NCBI GenBank assembly: GCA_036426205.1
Contig: CM071567.1
Coordinates: 287,048,145 to 287,112,144, forward strand
DNA from: Ascaphus truei
Lineage: Eukaryota; Chordata; Amphibia; Anura; Ascaphidae
Reading direction: 5' to 3'
DNA: 64,000 bases
In this document: positions 34,422 through 46,799 of the stretch, in pieces
How positions within the stretch are numbered: position 1 is the first letter of the stretch
Layout: each line of letters begins with the position of its first letter
The notes under the pieces: model-generated
Database searches by the model: none
What the model saw: the letters and a program-made list of their open reading frames with translations, nothing else
Told to the model about the DNA's origin: nothing
Made by a program: the position numbers and the translations under genes

Positions 34422-35393
34422 TAAGTCCTGTTAAGATCAGGCGCCAGTAATCATTATGGGTTTTCCCCCGTCATAGCCCTAACCTGAATGGTAGATGCCG
34501 GCCTGGACTCTGCTGCAGGCGTGAGCAAGAGGGAGGTTCTGCTGACACCAGGAGGGGAGGGGCTAGCTCTATATTTAGCAGCCCACTCCGGCGAGTGAGA
34601 GTAGTTCTTCACGATTGCTGTGTGCCATGTTGGTTCTTATTGAGGGTCCGCTAAGGAAGAGTTCGAGCGAGCAGAGAGACCAAGGGTCTAAAGCTGCAGA
34701 GTATTAGGCCGTAAGCCATGAGTCCTGCAGAACGGTCCGAGGAGTATCGGGAGGATACGGGCTCCCCGGCGCAGCATGCCGGTTGAGAGCGAGAGGAACC
34801 AAACCGATCAGCGTCTGTAAGTAGAGCTGATAGAACCATAGACTGGTGGACCAATGCCCTCACCCCGGTGCCAGGGGTGATGGGTATCGAAATCCAGACC
34901 CACCCGAGAATAACCTCGGGGGTGGGCCACGGGGTATTGCTGCCCTAGCTCAGACCATCCTGTCGGCCGAGTGACTAGGAGGGAAGGAGAGGAGGAGGTT
35001 GTGGGGAGTTGAGCAGGTTGTACTTGGCTCTGGTGATTGTTTTGTGGCTGCTGGAAGCCTTATCGTTGGGATATCGTTGCCCTGTCAAATAAAAAGACTG
35101 TTCTGCACCCGTAAAGACTGTGTGTGATTTGGAGTGTATAACCCTGGGACCAGAGGGGTTCTTCTATACCGGTCCTATCCCATTACCCTGGGAGTATAGA
35201 AGATGGAGGCGCTGCACCAGTGAGATAATATGGAGGCTACCACCCCAGAAGCCCGGTCCTGGCTCCCCCACAACATCGCGGGAAGCTCAGGCCCTCCTGT
35301 TCCTCACAGGTACGCACCACTACACCTGTAACCAGCCCCCATGCATCCCTCACACTCCCGTAGAGATTGGGGGGGGGGGGAAACAGGGTTACA
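34422..35393 (+). mobile_element. Solo LTR nested in PLE, TSD GTGG
   Basis: It runs from TAAGTCCTGTTAAG (first base pair of TG lost) to GAAACAGGGTTACA, with GTGG at 34418-34421 and 35394-35397. U5 contains the stem CTTCTATAC (35161) / GTATAGAAG (35194), TGGAGGCGCTGCACC at 35204, and CCTGTTCCTCACAGGTA near 35300. A poly(A) signal AATAAA lies near 35088. It interrupts PLE codons between NLHPRLP and the SLYFLQGATPLF region. Confidence 0.88.
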
Positions 35394-35396
35394 GTG

Positions 35397-35530
35397 GTAA
35401 ACGGGGGTGCAAATTATTCAAAAAGTCATACTCATCCTGCGTGATAGCTTGATTGGCAAGTCCCTTATCCAAAAGGGTAACTAATTCAGAATAGTAAATG
35501 TCCGTGGGTCCACCATCAATAGCTTCAATC
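35397..35530 (-). pseudogene. PLE RT N-terminal fragment
   Basis: The minus strand reads SELVTLLDKGLANQAITQDE and YDFLNNLHPRLP, the segment just before the FYFLPKIHK motif of PLE RTs. It continues the copy on the other side of the nested LTR. Confidence 0.8.
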
Positions 35531-35570
35531 CAGGTTGAGCTTTGACTTCATCCACAACCACGTTTATCTA

Positions 35571-38075
35571 CCTCGGCCCTTACCTTATTAAAGGTGGGAC
35601 ATCTTCTGAGCAAAAACAGATACAGACACTCCTGATATCACAAATTTCTGCTATTGAAGGGAAATACTACGGTTATATAGAAACTGAGATAACAGGCCTG
35701 AAGATGGGGGGTTTCCACGTAACGTTCCCCACTTGTCTCTGTTTTTGTATATTTTTCCTAATTTTCATGTTATGTAAGTTTTGTTTCTTTTTTTCTCCTG
35801 TTTTTTCTATTCATGCCTTTTTTTTAGCCAGCTCTTGTGTCACCACACTTGATTACCAACTTTTTTGTGTTTATGTACAGTATATACCAGTTTTGGAGCT
35901 CTAGATAAGTACTCTCAGTTTTTGATCTTGTATTTTTGATTGTACTTTCTTTGATTTGAGCTCCTGTGTTGCCTTTAGATTAGTTTTTTCATATTGCTGT
36001 ATTTTTTTCATTTTGAGTAAAACTCCTATTTTGTTCATCACTATATGGATCTCTTATACTGTAGTTCTTTCATTAATAAGTACGTTTCCACTATTTTGTC
36101 TAACATTTACTCCAAGGGATATAGGAGTTACTTTGGTTCCCTCGCACCTACTGTATTCATACATACTCCTATCTGCTGATTGGCCGAATCCTACATTATT
36201 TGTGTTATTCTAAATTATTGTTTTCGTATCTCTTTTTACCTAACCTGCAGAAGGGATAATATGTGGAAAAGTTTCAATATTACACTGAGGCATGGCTATT
36301 TCTGGAAGTACTACAATTTATTTTTAAGAGAAATTGAACCTCAGGGGGAGGGGGATCTTGCTTTCACATGAATGAATGCCTGCAAATACTGTAGGAACAT
36401 TTGCCTCGTCTGTCTGTGTTTGCTTTTACTGTAGTCGCGGGAGATTAGAAGCACAATGGGAGGGGGAGGGTATTTACTTGACTAGAATATAAAGTGCAAG
36501 TTGCATTATGCATGTTACTGTACAGTAGGTTAGTATTGTGTCCAAATCCCTAAGTTCAAAAATAACAAAGAAGGACACTAAGGCTTAAAGATACAGAGCT
36601 TTAAACTTTTTTATAAGCTTTGTTTAAGTGAAACATCCATAATTTTGTATCTGCCAGAATTTTATAGTAGATAAGTATAACATTTCAGTAGTGTCAATTA
36701 GAGAATAGAGTTAAAAAAAAGATGTCAACCGACATCTACTTCTTGCTTCTGTATTTCTTGTATAGATTCATTCTGTAAAAGAATTGATATTGAACTGTGC
36801 TCCTGTATTTACGGGTATGTGAACACTATGGAACGCTTGTGCCCTGCCCTTCATTGAATATGTGTGCATGCACATGCGTATGCTTCCAGTGTGTGAACTG
36901 TATTGAATGCGCTTCATTTGTGTGCATGTGTTCTATCTAAACTGAATTTACCTTACTTATCCATGGATAGAGACAGTAAATTATGTGGCAGCACGCCATA
37001 GTTGTGAGTCATCGCATTATAGAAGTTATATGAGTTGTGTTTCATCGTTTTCAGAGTTGGTCTGGCAAAGTTCATACTGAGGCAGTACATACTTGAATAT
37101 GGCGGATAGGCGGGAGAGGTTCGGAAAGGCCTATTCAATCGCTTTCATTAGTTGAAAATGCAGAGATGAAACATCCATCCAAGAAGGGTGTAATGCCCAG
37201 AACATATCGGATTACGGTATTCTTAAATCGCGGTATGCTTAAAGCGTGTGTAAAATATTTTTTCCATCTTGTTGTGCTACTGTCATAGAAAGGATAGTTG
37301 CCACTGATTTAGAGATATATCCAAGAGAGGTCTACCCTCTTATCAGAACTTTCCGGAATTACAAAATATATCAGCAACATGTCGCTAATAGGTTGTATAA
37401 TCAGTGGTTCCTCATTGCATTTCCCTGCCATGTAAAAAAAGGTCTAAGAAAAACTGTAGCTTATTTTGATTAAAGTATATACCTCTAGCTTTCTTTTTTG
37501 ACAGTACAAGGTCAGATTGAACAAAGAAAAACTGTCTCAAGCAGACATTTCTTTCTGTGCTGTTCCATTGTATCTTGTAAAGAAAAACATGTGAAGTTTT
37601 TGGCAGGTGCAACACGGCATGGGTAAATATACTGATTTCAGTGCGCTATCTGTCGTATGCAATAAAAGAATCATACAGGATTCATACTGTGCATTCATAC
37701 AGGATTCATACAGGATACAGTGCACGTAGGCAAATATATTTAGTGCACCATCTGCTGGGCACATACTTAATTGCATTTTCATAAATAACCCCACAAATAA
37801 TTCTGACGGTTGAATTCGGTCGGCAGGTGGACAAGCCACATTGAACAAATTATTTAAGAAACTGGCATTCATTAACTAAAAAATATATCTACTATAACAG
37901 TGTGTAAAAAATTAATTAAACTAAACATAATTATATGAAAGAAAAAAATGTGTTAAAAACAAATGAAAACAGAACAAAAACATACTGCATAAGGACATAA
38001 CAATAAATATATCTTCAACTATATATAATATATCAGTGTACATTAATTATGATTAAATATACTCCATTACCTAAG
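35571..38075. other. Unassigned DNA
   Basis: AT-rich, with a 120-codon T-rich frame at 35542-35904 that shows no domain. A small tandem ATACAGGATTC repeat lies near 37675-37720. No gene is supported. Confidence 0.35.
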
Positions 38076-38079
38076 AAGT

Positions 38080-39060
38080 AGGAATAGATATCTAAATGAA
38101 TACTTCAATTGTTTGGCGGACACCAATATCAAAAACACAAAAAATATGAAAAAATGAAAAAAATATATAATACCGTCTGGGACTAAGTTTTTGTAAGGAA
38201 AAAATCCAAAACACCTCTTAGGTGGTGAGATATGTTCAAGAGCAGAAAAAGTAAAGTATTTACAGTAGGATCCCCTAAAGGACAATTTGTCCAGTGTCTA
38301 GACACAGGGTATCTTTAATCATTGTGACGGATAAGATCTAAGATGCTCCATGATGCGAGCATTTTATTGTCTGAATGTACGTCCTACATAACCTTTTCCA
38401 CATTGGCAGCAAATTAAATATACAATGAAAGACGTGTTACAATTTAGGAAAGATTGAATTTTGTAAGATCTCTTAGTATTTATGCATTTTATCACTTTAA
38501 TCTGTTTCATATATGGGCACACTGAACATGTACTACATCTGTAACTCCCTTTTGAGATATTAAATTTACCCCTATTGCTGCTTGAATCAAAAAGACTGGG
38601 TGAAAGGTCAGATCCTAATGTCTTTGCCTTAGTGAACACAAATCTTGGACCATTAGACACAAAAGGTTTCAATTCATCGTCCAATTTTAGAATGTCCCAG
38701 TGTTTTGCCACTATTGCCTTGATTTGATTGGTTTGTTTACTGTGTTGTGTAATAAACAACGTGGGGAAATGTACACTATGAGCACTTGTTGAAGCATTAA
38801 GTCTGAGCTTTTTATTAGTTTTGGTATTTTTTTGAACCGATTGTATAAGATCAATTCTATTCAGCTGATTTGCATGGTCAAATGCTTTTTGAAGATCTTC
38901 CTTTTTGTAACCTCTTTTTATTAATCTTAATGTGAGTTCTTTAGATTGAGCAATAAATGATGGCTGATCTGAGCACAGTTTCTTAAGTCTTAGAAACTGG
39001 CCTTAGCGATGCCTCTTAGTGGACATCCTCAAGCTCTCCTAAGAGACCATTTACATTTTT
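38080..39060 (-). pseudogene. PLE C-terminal half, minus strand
   Basis: Minus-strand translation gives GQFLRLKKLCSDQPSFIAQS near 39005, LIKRGYKKEDLQKAFDHANQ, then a 131-codon open frame (38364-38759): FITQHSKQTNQIKAIVAKHW, FVFTKAKTL, the Cys pairs CSTCSVCPYM and CQCGKGYVGRTFRQ. The nuclease then hits a stop. A remnant tail, SALEHISPPKR, is seen near 38,245. The RT domain itself is missing, a common 5' truncation. Confidence 0.82.
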
Positions 39061-40640
39061 AGTTTAGCAGAAATGTTGCTAATATTTTAGATATTGCTAG
39101 TGTTTTGTATTGGATGTCCTAATTCAAACTTGTCAGGACTGCAACATGTCCCACATTTAAAGCCAATTGTGTTTGCTGGATATTGATTACATTTAGTAAT
39201 GTTCCAGTGTGAACTGTGCATATAAAAAGAAAGTAGTTAGATTAAATGGGGGTGGGAGGATGGAAGGCGGGTCACTTTTTTAAGGTTTGAATTATCAGAC
39301 TTGGCACTATACAGTAGATACATTTACATCAATAATCGTACAAAGTCCACATACACTGTAAATTATGAAACCAGTTCCCAGAGGAAACTATTCACTTGAA
39401 ATGGGTTTAGTATATTACTACTACATTTAAAAGTAAATATCATTCAGTTAGTTCCTTATACAGTACTGTACTCAAGCTCAAATCAGTATAAAAGGTTATT
39501 AACCTAAAGTGAATTTACTGCAAATAATGTACTACATATGTGTATCCATTATCAATTTACATTCAAGTCAAATTAGCTGGAAAGACTTTGGAACATTGTT
39601 ACAAAGAAATGGTATTTAGACCCCCTAGGGCAGCTATAAAGGATGGTATGGCTTTGCAAGAAAAGCTCTGTATGGTCCTTTTTTATGAATAAAAGCACAA
39701 TATTGCTTTTGATATGATGATGAGTTCATTATGAAGTATGTTCTACTTTTTCCAGATAAAGGACACTGCTGCTGTACAAGTAAGAATCACTCATATTTAA
39801 GTAGTTGATTTTTTCCTTTAATGTGAGGATTTTATGTTTTTATAATAAATTAAAGCTTTCATCTTTGAAGTTTTTGTTGTATTAATGTCTAAATCGCATA
39901 CTGGTAATGTTTTGACTTAATTTATTTGTTAATCGCTTTAGAAGTTTCAGTTTATGAAAAGTATGATAAATAAACATTCTAAAATGCTTACTACTGTAAT
40001 ACCACCTCATGGGAGATAAACACAACCTTGCCCTTTCAGTTAATAAAAATGGTGTTATTTACAGAGATGTAGGTTATTCTGAGTTCAATAGAGCAACCCC
40101 CATGATAACCACATTTTATGATAGTCATAACTTATATAATATTTTCACATATGTAATAAGAAACACTTATGTTTCAAATCTGATTTATGGTACATATAAC
40201 AATTTAAAAGTATATTTAGGTCTCTGAGGATATATGTATTAAATGAGATACTGTTTATCAACTTCCCTAATAAAATAACTTTCTAACCCATAGCTTATTG
40301 GTCTTTGGGCCCTAAGCTATTCTGTAATTCATAGCCAATATAGAAAGCTGTTTGGTTAAGAAAAAGTAGCATTTTAAAAATGATTGTTAATAAATGTACT
40401 ATGTAATTTCATAAATCTATCAAATGTAATTAAAACGGGAATATTTATTAGGGAATAACCAATTTATCAGCATTATTGTTATTCAGACCACTCATATACA
40501 GTTATATAGTTTAATTAAATCAATGTATTCCTAGTAGGAAAAGCTGCAGAAGGTGATATGAAAATGTAATGGTCAAGGTACAGTTGTAGGAAGCATGCTA
40601 ATTGGCCAATAAGTTTAAAGTATAATTAACTGGTGCACTA
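39061..40640. other. Unassigned AT-rich DNA
   Basis: No supported feature. Confidence 0.35.
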
Positions 40641-40644
40641 TTCC

Positions 40645-40880
40645 TAGATTTTGCAAAGACTTTGATACTGTTGACCACACTGTTATGCTAAACAAGCTCC
40701 AGTACTCTGTTATTGAACCACATGGTCTAAACTGGTTCAACTGTTATTTATCAGATTCTTGACATGTGTCTCTTTCAAGCTTCACGTTCCAACTCTAACC
40801 CTTTGGATGATACCTGTGGGGTCCCCCAGAATCGGTTTTGTGCCCTTAGTTTTTTCTGTCTTTATAAATTACCTGTAGAA
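40645..40880 (+). pseudogene. CR1/L2-like LINE RT fragment
   Basis: FLDFAKTFDTVDHTVMLNKL near 40648 corresponds to the LINE RT box DFxKAFDTVDHxxLLxKL. GLNWFNCYLSD follows, and near 40820 a degenerate CGVPQGSVLGP-type box. It is a different RT class from the L1/Tx1, PLE and DIRS types in this window. Only about 80 codons survive, with stops. Confidence 0.72.
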
Positions 40881-41089
40881 GAGAGCCAAGCACACCAAGC
40901 AGTAGAAAAAATCAAAATGTAGCAAAAAAAGTAATTTAATGACTAAAGAGTCAGAGTTGCATCCCTGCTTTTTTTTTCAATTGCTAAATAAGGACTTAGA
41001 GGAACTAAAGAAAAAAGAAAAAGATTAAAAATGAAAACAAATCTAAATGAGAAATTAAGTATTACAAAGTTTGGTGGAAAATAAGAAAT

Positions 41090-42505
41090 ATAGTAATAAA
41101 AGACGCTGATAAGGGTGGAGGATTAACCTTATGGACAAATGCAAATATATGAAAGAGTCTATTAATATTTTGGGAGATGAGAAACATGTAAGCAAATTAT
41201 TTTCTGTTTGAGCACAAATTTTATTTACAATTAAAAGGCACAGCAATGGGGATGAGTTTTGCCCCCTCATATGCAAATTTATTTATGGGGTGGTGGGAAG
41301 CACAGTTTATATATAGCAGCACTAATCACTTTAGAAACAATATTATTTTTATAAATGTTATATTGATGATTTAATTTGGAAACGGGATTCCAAAACTTTA
41401 AACACCTTTTTTGAGTATATTAATACTAACACTTATGATTTAAGATTCACTTATAATTATAATATACAACAGATACAATTTCTGGACCTTCTGTTTTATA
41501 TAGATCTTGACCAGCAGATCCAAACAGATACTTATAGGAAGAAGAACTCAAGGAATATGTTTCTCAGAGCCGACAGCTGCCACCCCGGTCATTTTTCTCT
41601 GGGATACCTAAAGGCCAGTTCCTCAGACTAAGGCGGAATTGCTCCACTTTGGAGAGATTCCTCGCTCAGTCTGAGGAGCTGAAAAAACGATTTATTGAGA
41701 GAGGTTACAAATCTGAATTATTGCAAATAGCCCTAGATTAGGTCTTGAATATCGATAGGAAATCTCTTATCGGGCCCAAGGATTCTGGGATTAAGATGGT
41801 CAAAGAGAGGAATAAGAGTGGTACAAATTCAGACAATCCTGATAAACCATTGTTTATATCGCAGTTTATTAAGAAGATCATTCAGGTTAAATCAATCTTA
41901 TGTAAACACTGGAGTCTCTTACAGATGGACTCGGGCCTAAAAGACTATGCTAAGTCAGGTCCCAAGTGCGTTTTTCGGAAAGCAAAAACGATAACTGGTT
42001 ATGTCTCTCCAAGTGATATTTCAAAGGCTAATAAACAGGCCAGTGTTTTTGTTACCAAGGGCTCCTCCTGCTGTGGTACATGTAGTGTATGTAGATATAT
42101 GAAGCCATCAAGTTCTTTCTTTTCCTACACTCCACATAAAAAGTATAAAGTTAACAATTTCATCAATTGTAATTCCACATTTACTATTTATTTACTTACA
42201 TGTGGATGTGGGAAAAAATATGTTGGCAGGACAACGAGAAACTTAAAAACGAGAATACAGAAACATATTAGGTTGATCAAGAAAAGGGACCTACTACATC
42301 CTGTTTCCAAGCATTTCTGTAAGTGTAAGGATGGAGGCATTGCAAACTTTAGCTTCATGGGAATTGACTGAATTATATTGAAAGAATGAGGAGGGGATAT
42401 TATTAATATATTGGACCGCAGGGAGGCACAGTGGATTTTCCTATTAAGGACTCGAGCCCCAGAGGGCATTAATATTGAATGGAATCTGAGACACTTTTTA
42501 AGATG
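41090..42505 (+). pseudogene. PLE RT, linker and GIY-YIG endonuclease
   Basis: Near 41106 the phrase DKGGGLTL begins. The RT box [20 protein letters not shown] starts near 41236, and the catalytic region [13 protein letters not shown] near 41355 needs a frame change. QFLDLLFYIDLDQQIQTDTY and IPKGQFLRLRRNCSTLERF follow. The 208-codon open frame from 41745 holds FVTKGSSCCGTCSVCRYMKP (Zn-binding) and TCGCGKKYVGRTTRNLKTRI (GIY-YIG core) with SKHFCKCKDGG. It stops at 42369, but the tail (RREAQWIFLLRTRAPEGINI) reads on to about 42,505. The C-terminal half is the best-preserved PLE coding region here. Confidence 0.86.
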
Positions 42506-43927
42506 AACTGTGGTCATTAATATATATCTTTTTGACCTTCTTCATCCTTTTTTCCTCTTCCCCTTCCTCCCCTTCCCCCCTTCTTTTCATTTCCCTTTAC
42601 CTTTACTTTGTAGAAGTGTTCGATTTAGGATTTTTTCACATATATTGCCTTTCAGAATTTATTATTAACAAATTCATACTATAAAAATGTTCGATTTAGG
42701 ATTTCTTCAGATATTTGTATTCCATGAATATATACCATTCCCATATTTAAGGTATCTTATAGAAATACACTAGACCAAATTTGAACCCTTTGCATGCGCA
42801 CTGTATTCATATTACATGCATTTTGTCTTTCGTCTCTTCTCATGCCATTGTCTCAGGTCTATATGTGTATGATGAACCATACTTGATACTCCTTAAGGTT
42901 TAAGAGGCAATTGATCACTGAGGCTTATTATAAATTAAATAATGTAATTGTGTTGGATATGATGACCCTTGCCGAATTATTCGGATGACAGAACTTTTAG
43001 ATGTTCTGTTTGAGAGATTATCTCTCATATACATGCTGCTGTGACTGGAGTATTACTTTGTAGGCATACATGCAGCTACCTATAGAGGAATAATCAATTA
43101 TAGTTGGAAGATACATTCACATAATGGTAGTTAATTCTGACCCCTAGGCTAAATAGACAAAGTAGTTAATAAAAGTAGATCTAGTATAGACTTTTTTGTA
43201 TTTTCATTTGGAAACAATTTTCATTAGAAAATATTTCATTAGAATATGTTACACTTATTCATATTTAACATTTTGCAAGTATAATTACTTAATTTTTCCT
43301 CTATACTGTATGTGTCTGCATTTTGCTGTTGAGGTTGCTTTTCATTTTGATCATAGTTATATTCATTTATTATTGCTTAATTTCATATAATTGGTCAATT
43401 TGGTTCATTAGGATTATAATTGGTATGATTTATGAGGGTTAATAACAACTTCAGAAGGTTAAATGTTATCTTTATAGTTTTGTTAAGTTATGATTCTAAT
43501 GTAATAACTGACTGTGTCTTAGGAGGTATAGTTAGGTTCATAGAATCTGTTTTATATTTATTTATTTCTGTGTCAAGGATTTTCATTACGGGTGTTTGTT
43601 AGAAAAGTTTTCTGATTTTTTGAAAGTTTTTTTCTACCTCTGGGTACCCAGAGACAGAATTTAGTTGTTTACTTGGCCGTTTCCGTGGGAACGAGTGATG
43701 TCATAGGAGGCAGGTCCCGCTCAAGCATGCACACTGATCCCTTTGGACTCAACTGAGTGCAGATTATGAACATTCTGTTTGCCCTTAATGGATTATGATC
43801 CGTGAGCATGCGCTGTTGTACGTGGCATCATCGCGCATGCGTGGGATGCTCTGGCGTTGCTGCGTTTAGGAGCGAAACAGGCAATTTGAATATTTACTTA
43901 AAGGGTTCTATGTACATGTCGTGGTGA

Positions 43928-43966
43928 CTCTTTGATAAAGTGCTGTACACATGAAACGCGTAGGAG
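43928..43966 (+). ncRNA. Hammerhead-ribozyme-like motif
   Basis: CTC, TTTGATAAA (degenerate CTGATGA region), stem II GTG/CAC around CTGTA, then ATGAAAC, GCGTA and GGAG. The catalytic core is eroded but the layout is that of other PLE hammerheads. Confidence 0.62.
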
Positions 43967-44074
43967 GGTGTTTACCTCTGGTTTTTTTTAACCATGGACC
44001 AATAAAGTATTCAATTTAACTTATTCCATTTTTGTGACCCACTCTTTTGGCTGTGCGCCAAAAAATTCTATTTT

Positions 44075-44400
44075 TGTCCATCGAGTTGAGAAACATACCT
44101 AAAACTCAAACAAAATCCAACATCAAATTTTGAAAGGGATATTAAAAAATTATTATTAGAAGCCAAGGAAAATGGGATAATAACAAATTATGAATATAAT
44201 TTCCTACATATTAAAAACCCTAACATAACGGTTTTCTATTTTTTACCAAAAGTGCACATTGCCTGCCAGGACACCATATTATTTCAGGGATTGGTGCAAG
44301 TAGCTCTAATCTGTCCCAATATGTTGACTTTCTCTTATAAAAATATGTGCCAAATCTCAAATCTCATCTAAAGAATAGCACTCATATATAAATGTGTTAA
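44075..44400 (+). pseudogene. PLE RT N-terminal piece, second copy in tandem
   Basis: FERDIKKLLLEAKENGIITN, YEYNFLHIKNPNITVFYFLP and KVH, then (after a frame change) ISGIGASSSNLSQYVDF. This is the N-terminal RT segment that is missing from the element just upstream, here placed downstream of that element's 3' end in the same orientation, as in the partial head-to-tail tandems PLEs form. Confidence 0.8.
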
Positions 44401-44427
44401 AGGATATAGAATAGAATTTTATTGGGC

Positions 44428-45545
44428 TAGACTTTCCCCTTAGACCCCAGCTAGGCCCTGAGTCCCTTGAGTAAAGTGAGAAAAACAGAAAGTGAATCCC
44501 TGGCCTTCTGCCTTTGGGATAGCAATAATTGGGGAAAATATATAAATATATGGTGTAAACATCTATAAGATAAAGGAGACTTTTGGTTTACATCCTTTCA
44601 TCAAATAATGCCAAACCTGCTAACCATGTCAAGATAAGTCTCTATAGCAGGTCCCTACACTAAATGCATACTAATGTTATGTGAAATAAACCAAGAAGGG
44701 GTTAATATAGCCAAGCATATGCTATATAACCTAGTGCAGTTAAAAACTGGTATATACCAGTGAAGATACTCACATGTCTGTAAGTAAAGTGAATAGTGAA
44801 ATACAGGGACCTTGCTGGGAGATTATATATCTAGAAGAATGAGGGTCTGGCCTCCCACAAGCTGTAAAGTGTTGTAGGGAAGGTGCCAGAGGGGGATGCT
44901 TTCCCATTAGTGCACAGCAGTACTATTGCCTCGGTGACCGGACGGCCACGCGGTGCTCTGTGGTCTGGGACCAGGCCATAGGCCTACATAGACATTCCGG
45001 TGAGACACTCCAGCTGGATCTCACCCAACTAGGAGGATCAGGACTCTTAAGGGGTGAGGGGATTGTTATTGAAGGCCCCATTCTATTGGACCTGACTTAT
45101 ATGACAGCGACACCTGGGTACAGGAGTGCCCATGCAGGTATCTTAAGTGTACCAATGGCTCATAACACTTTGGGGTAGCGCTATCTCACACTTTGGGTGG
45201 TATTGTTCTGTGGATACCGGGTGTTTAGGGGCCCAGGGCACCCTCAGTACTTTGAGGGACCACCACGTGTTTAGACATTGGGTATACACTGTGGGTACCA
45301 ATGGTACTGTTTCTATATGTGTTCAGTATATGTTATGGTGTGTAGGTACAGTAAAGATCTGTTATATACAGTGTATGTGTATTATTACTAAGTGGTTATT
45401 GATTCATATGTGGGACCATCCCGCCCTGCTGGTATACCTCATAGTGGAGGCGCTGCACCAAACAGAGAGATCGAGCTCACCCAGGCTCCCAGTGGTGGAG
45501 ACTTAGGCCTCCTGTGAGCAACAGGTATAGCACACATACATACAT
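44428..45545 (+). mobile_element. LTR, TGTAGCC family, 5'-truncated
   Basis: TTAGACCCCAGCTAGGCCCT near 44440 matches 50653. From about 44,830 to 45,545 the 3' half is clear: U5 stem TATGTGG (45410) / CCTCATA (45440), TGGAGGCGCTGCACC at 45445, CCTGTGAGCAACAGGTA near 45512. The start and target duplication were not found, and the middle is diverged. Confidence 0.72.
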
Positions 45546-45580
45546 ACACACACATACATACACATACACACACATAATCA
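45535..45580. repeat. (CATA)/(CACATA) microsatellite
   Basis: Imperfect CATACATACACACA units at the LTR end. Confidence 0.85.
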
Positions 45581-45805
45581 AGAGAGATAAAAATATTTTA
45601 TTATAAGGTTGACTGCAATTGTTAAATTTTTTCATCAAGCAACCATCATTCAAGACGGATTAGAAACATCCCTTTGTGAATTTAAAAGTATCAGACAAAA
45701 TTGTACAAAAAAATAAGTAATTATTGAACAATCAAAAGTTTGATGAATGAAAATATAACATTATTAATACTGCACAAAAACAAGCTTTAATAGAGCATAA
45801 TAATT

Positions 45806-45846
45806 ATAATAATAATAATAATAATAATAATAAGAAGAAGAAGAAT
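45806..45846. repeat. (AAT)n-(AAG)n microsatellite
   Basis: AATAATAAT units turn into AAGAAGAAG. Confidence 0.9.
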
Positions 45847-45928
45847 AAATTGAGAATTATTATTAGAAAAAAGAGCAAGAAAAGATTTGGATATGGGTGG
45901 ATTGGTTCCATTCATCACCCAATTCAAT

Positions 45929-46192
45929 TGTCAGGGTCTCCAAGACATCCTGCTCCTAGCCATAGTTCCTTTCTCTGTCCACCGGGTGTGAACTGGTTTC
46001 TGTCTGCTCTGGGGTTCCTCTGTCTGTCTCCTCTTGTTGTACCTGTCCTCTGTCCTTAGTTTCCTGTTTCCTATTCCTCCCTTACCTTTGTTTTGTGATC
46101 TTGACTCCTTCTGCTGCTGCCCTGATCTGACCTAACCTAACCTGTTCCCTGTATCCTGTATTTCTGATTAGTTATTAAAAGGCCGTTGCCAG
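45929..46192 (+). repeat. 5' LTR (partial)
   Basis: Matches 47942-48205 (TAGCCATAGTTCCTTTCTCTG, GACTCCTTCTGCTGCTGCCC); similarity fades after AAAAGGCCGTTGCC. Confidence 0.72.
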
Positions 46193-46690
46193 GATGTCTT
46201 ATTTAAATTCTTCTCCTTTCCCCTCCCCTTGCTAACAAATGGTTAACACCCTCATATCCTGGATGGCCTTTGAAGTCCAATTATATATGCTTTGCTCACC
46301 TCACAGGAATCTCCTGCTGTACACGTCTAAGCCCAGTACTTAATACTTAAGTTGTATCTCCTGTTCCGGACGCCTGAATGAAAATCCCCCTATGTCTATA
46401 ATGTTCAAACAGTTAAACTAGGGGAACTTTAATTCATCAATTTTGATAAGGCTTTATAAAAATTGCATGATAACCTTTATAATGGTTTTACCTGACCAGC
46501 ACTCACAGCAAAATTCAGCTTGCTAGGACTTTACTAGCAGAAGTTAACGAAAAGCTATTCGCTGTACTGCGTGCTAATGGGTTTTAAAACCTTTTTTACT
46601 TTGCGCGGTTTATAGGGAAACATGGACACAATAACATACATTTAATTCATGAAATTATTGCTGCCACCTTATACCTGGTGAGACACACAC
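46193..46690. other. Internal leader of LTR element
   Basis: No gene or primer-binding site was recognised. Confidence 0.4.
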
Positions 46691-46799
46691 AGACATGTTT
46701 CATACATTTGCAATGTTGCAGCCATTACTTGGGCGCAGAGCTGGCACTCTACAATTCCCCAATATGGCTCAGGGGCACCCAGCCAGGCATAATACCTTT

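Larger units (their letters stand above)
31440..35570 (-). mobile_element. Penelope-like element, minus strand, split by an LTR
   Basis: Reading on the minus strand: RT N-terminal region (35397-35530), then an inserted LTR (34422-35393), RT core (33706-34421), linker and Zn-binding segment (33040-33700), GIY-YIG endonuclease (about 32690-33040), then an untranslated region with a hammerhead at 32261-32300. Coordinates of both ends are approximate. Multiple frame changes make it inactive. Confidence 0.82.
41030..44070 (+). mobile_element. Penelope-like element, plus strand
   Basis: RT remnant (41090-41745), 208-codon C-terminal frame (41745-42371), AT-rich 3' region with a GC-rich interval, hammerhead at 43928-43966 and poly(A)-like ACCAATAAAGTATTC near 44001. 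The RT has lost the part between GDEKHVSK and the [15 protein letters not shown] box. Confidence 0.8.

Noticed and set aside
45147..45506. 119-codon frame on the plus strand
   Set aside because: It lies in an LTR and is not conserved in the other copies of the family.
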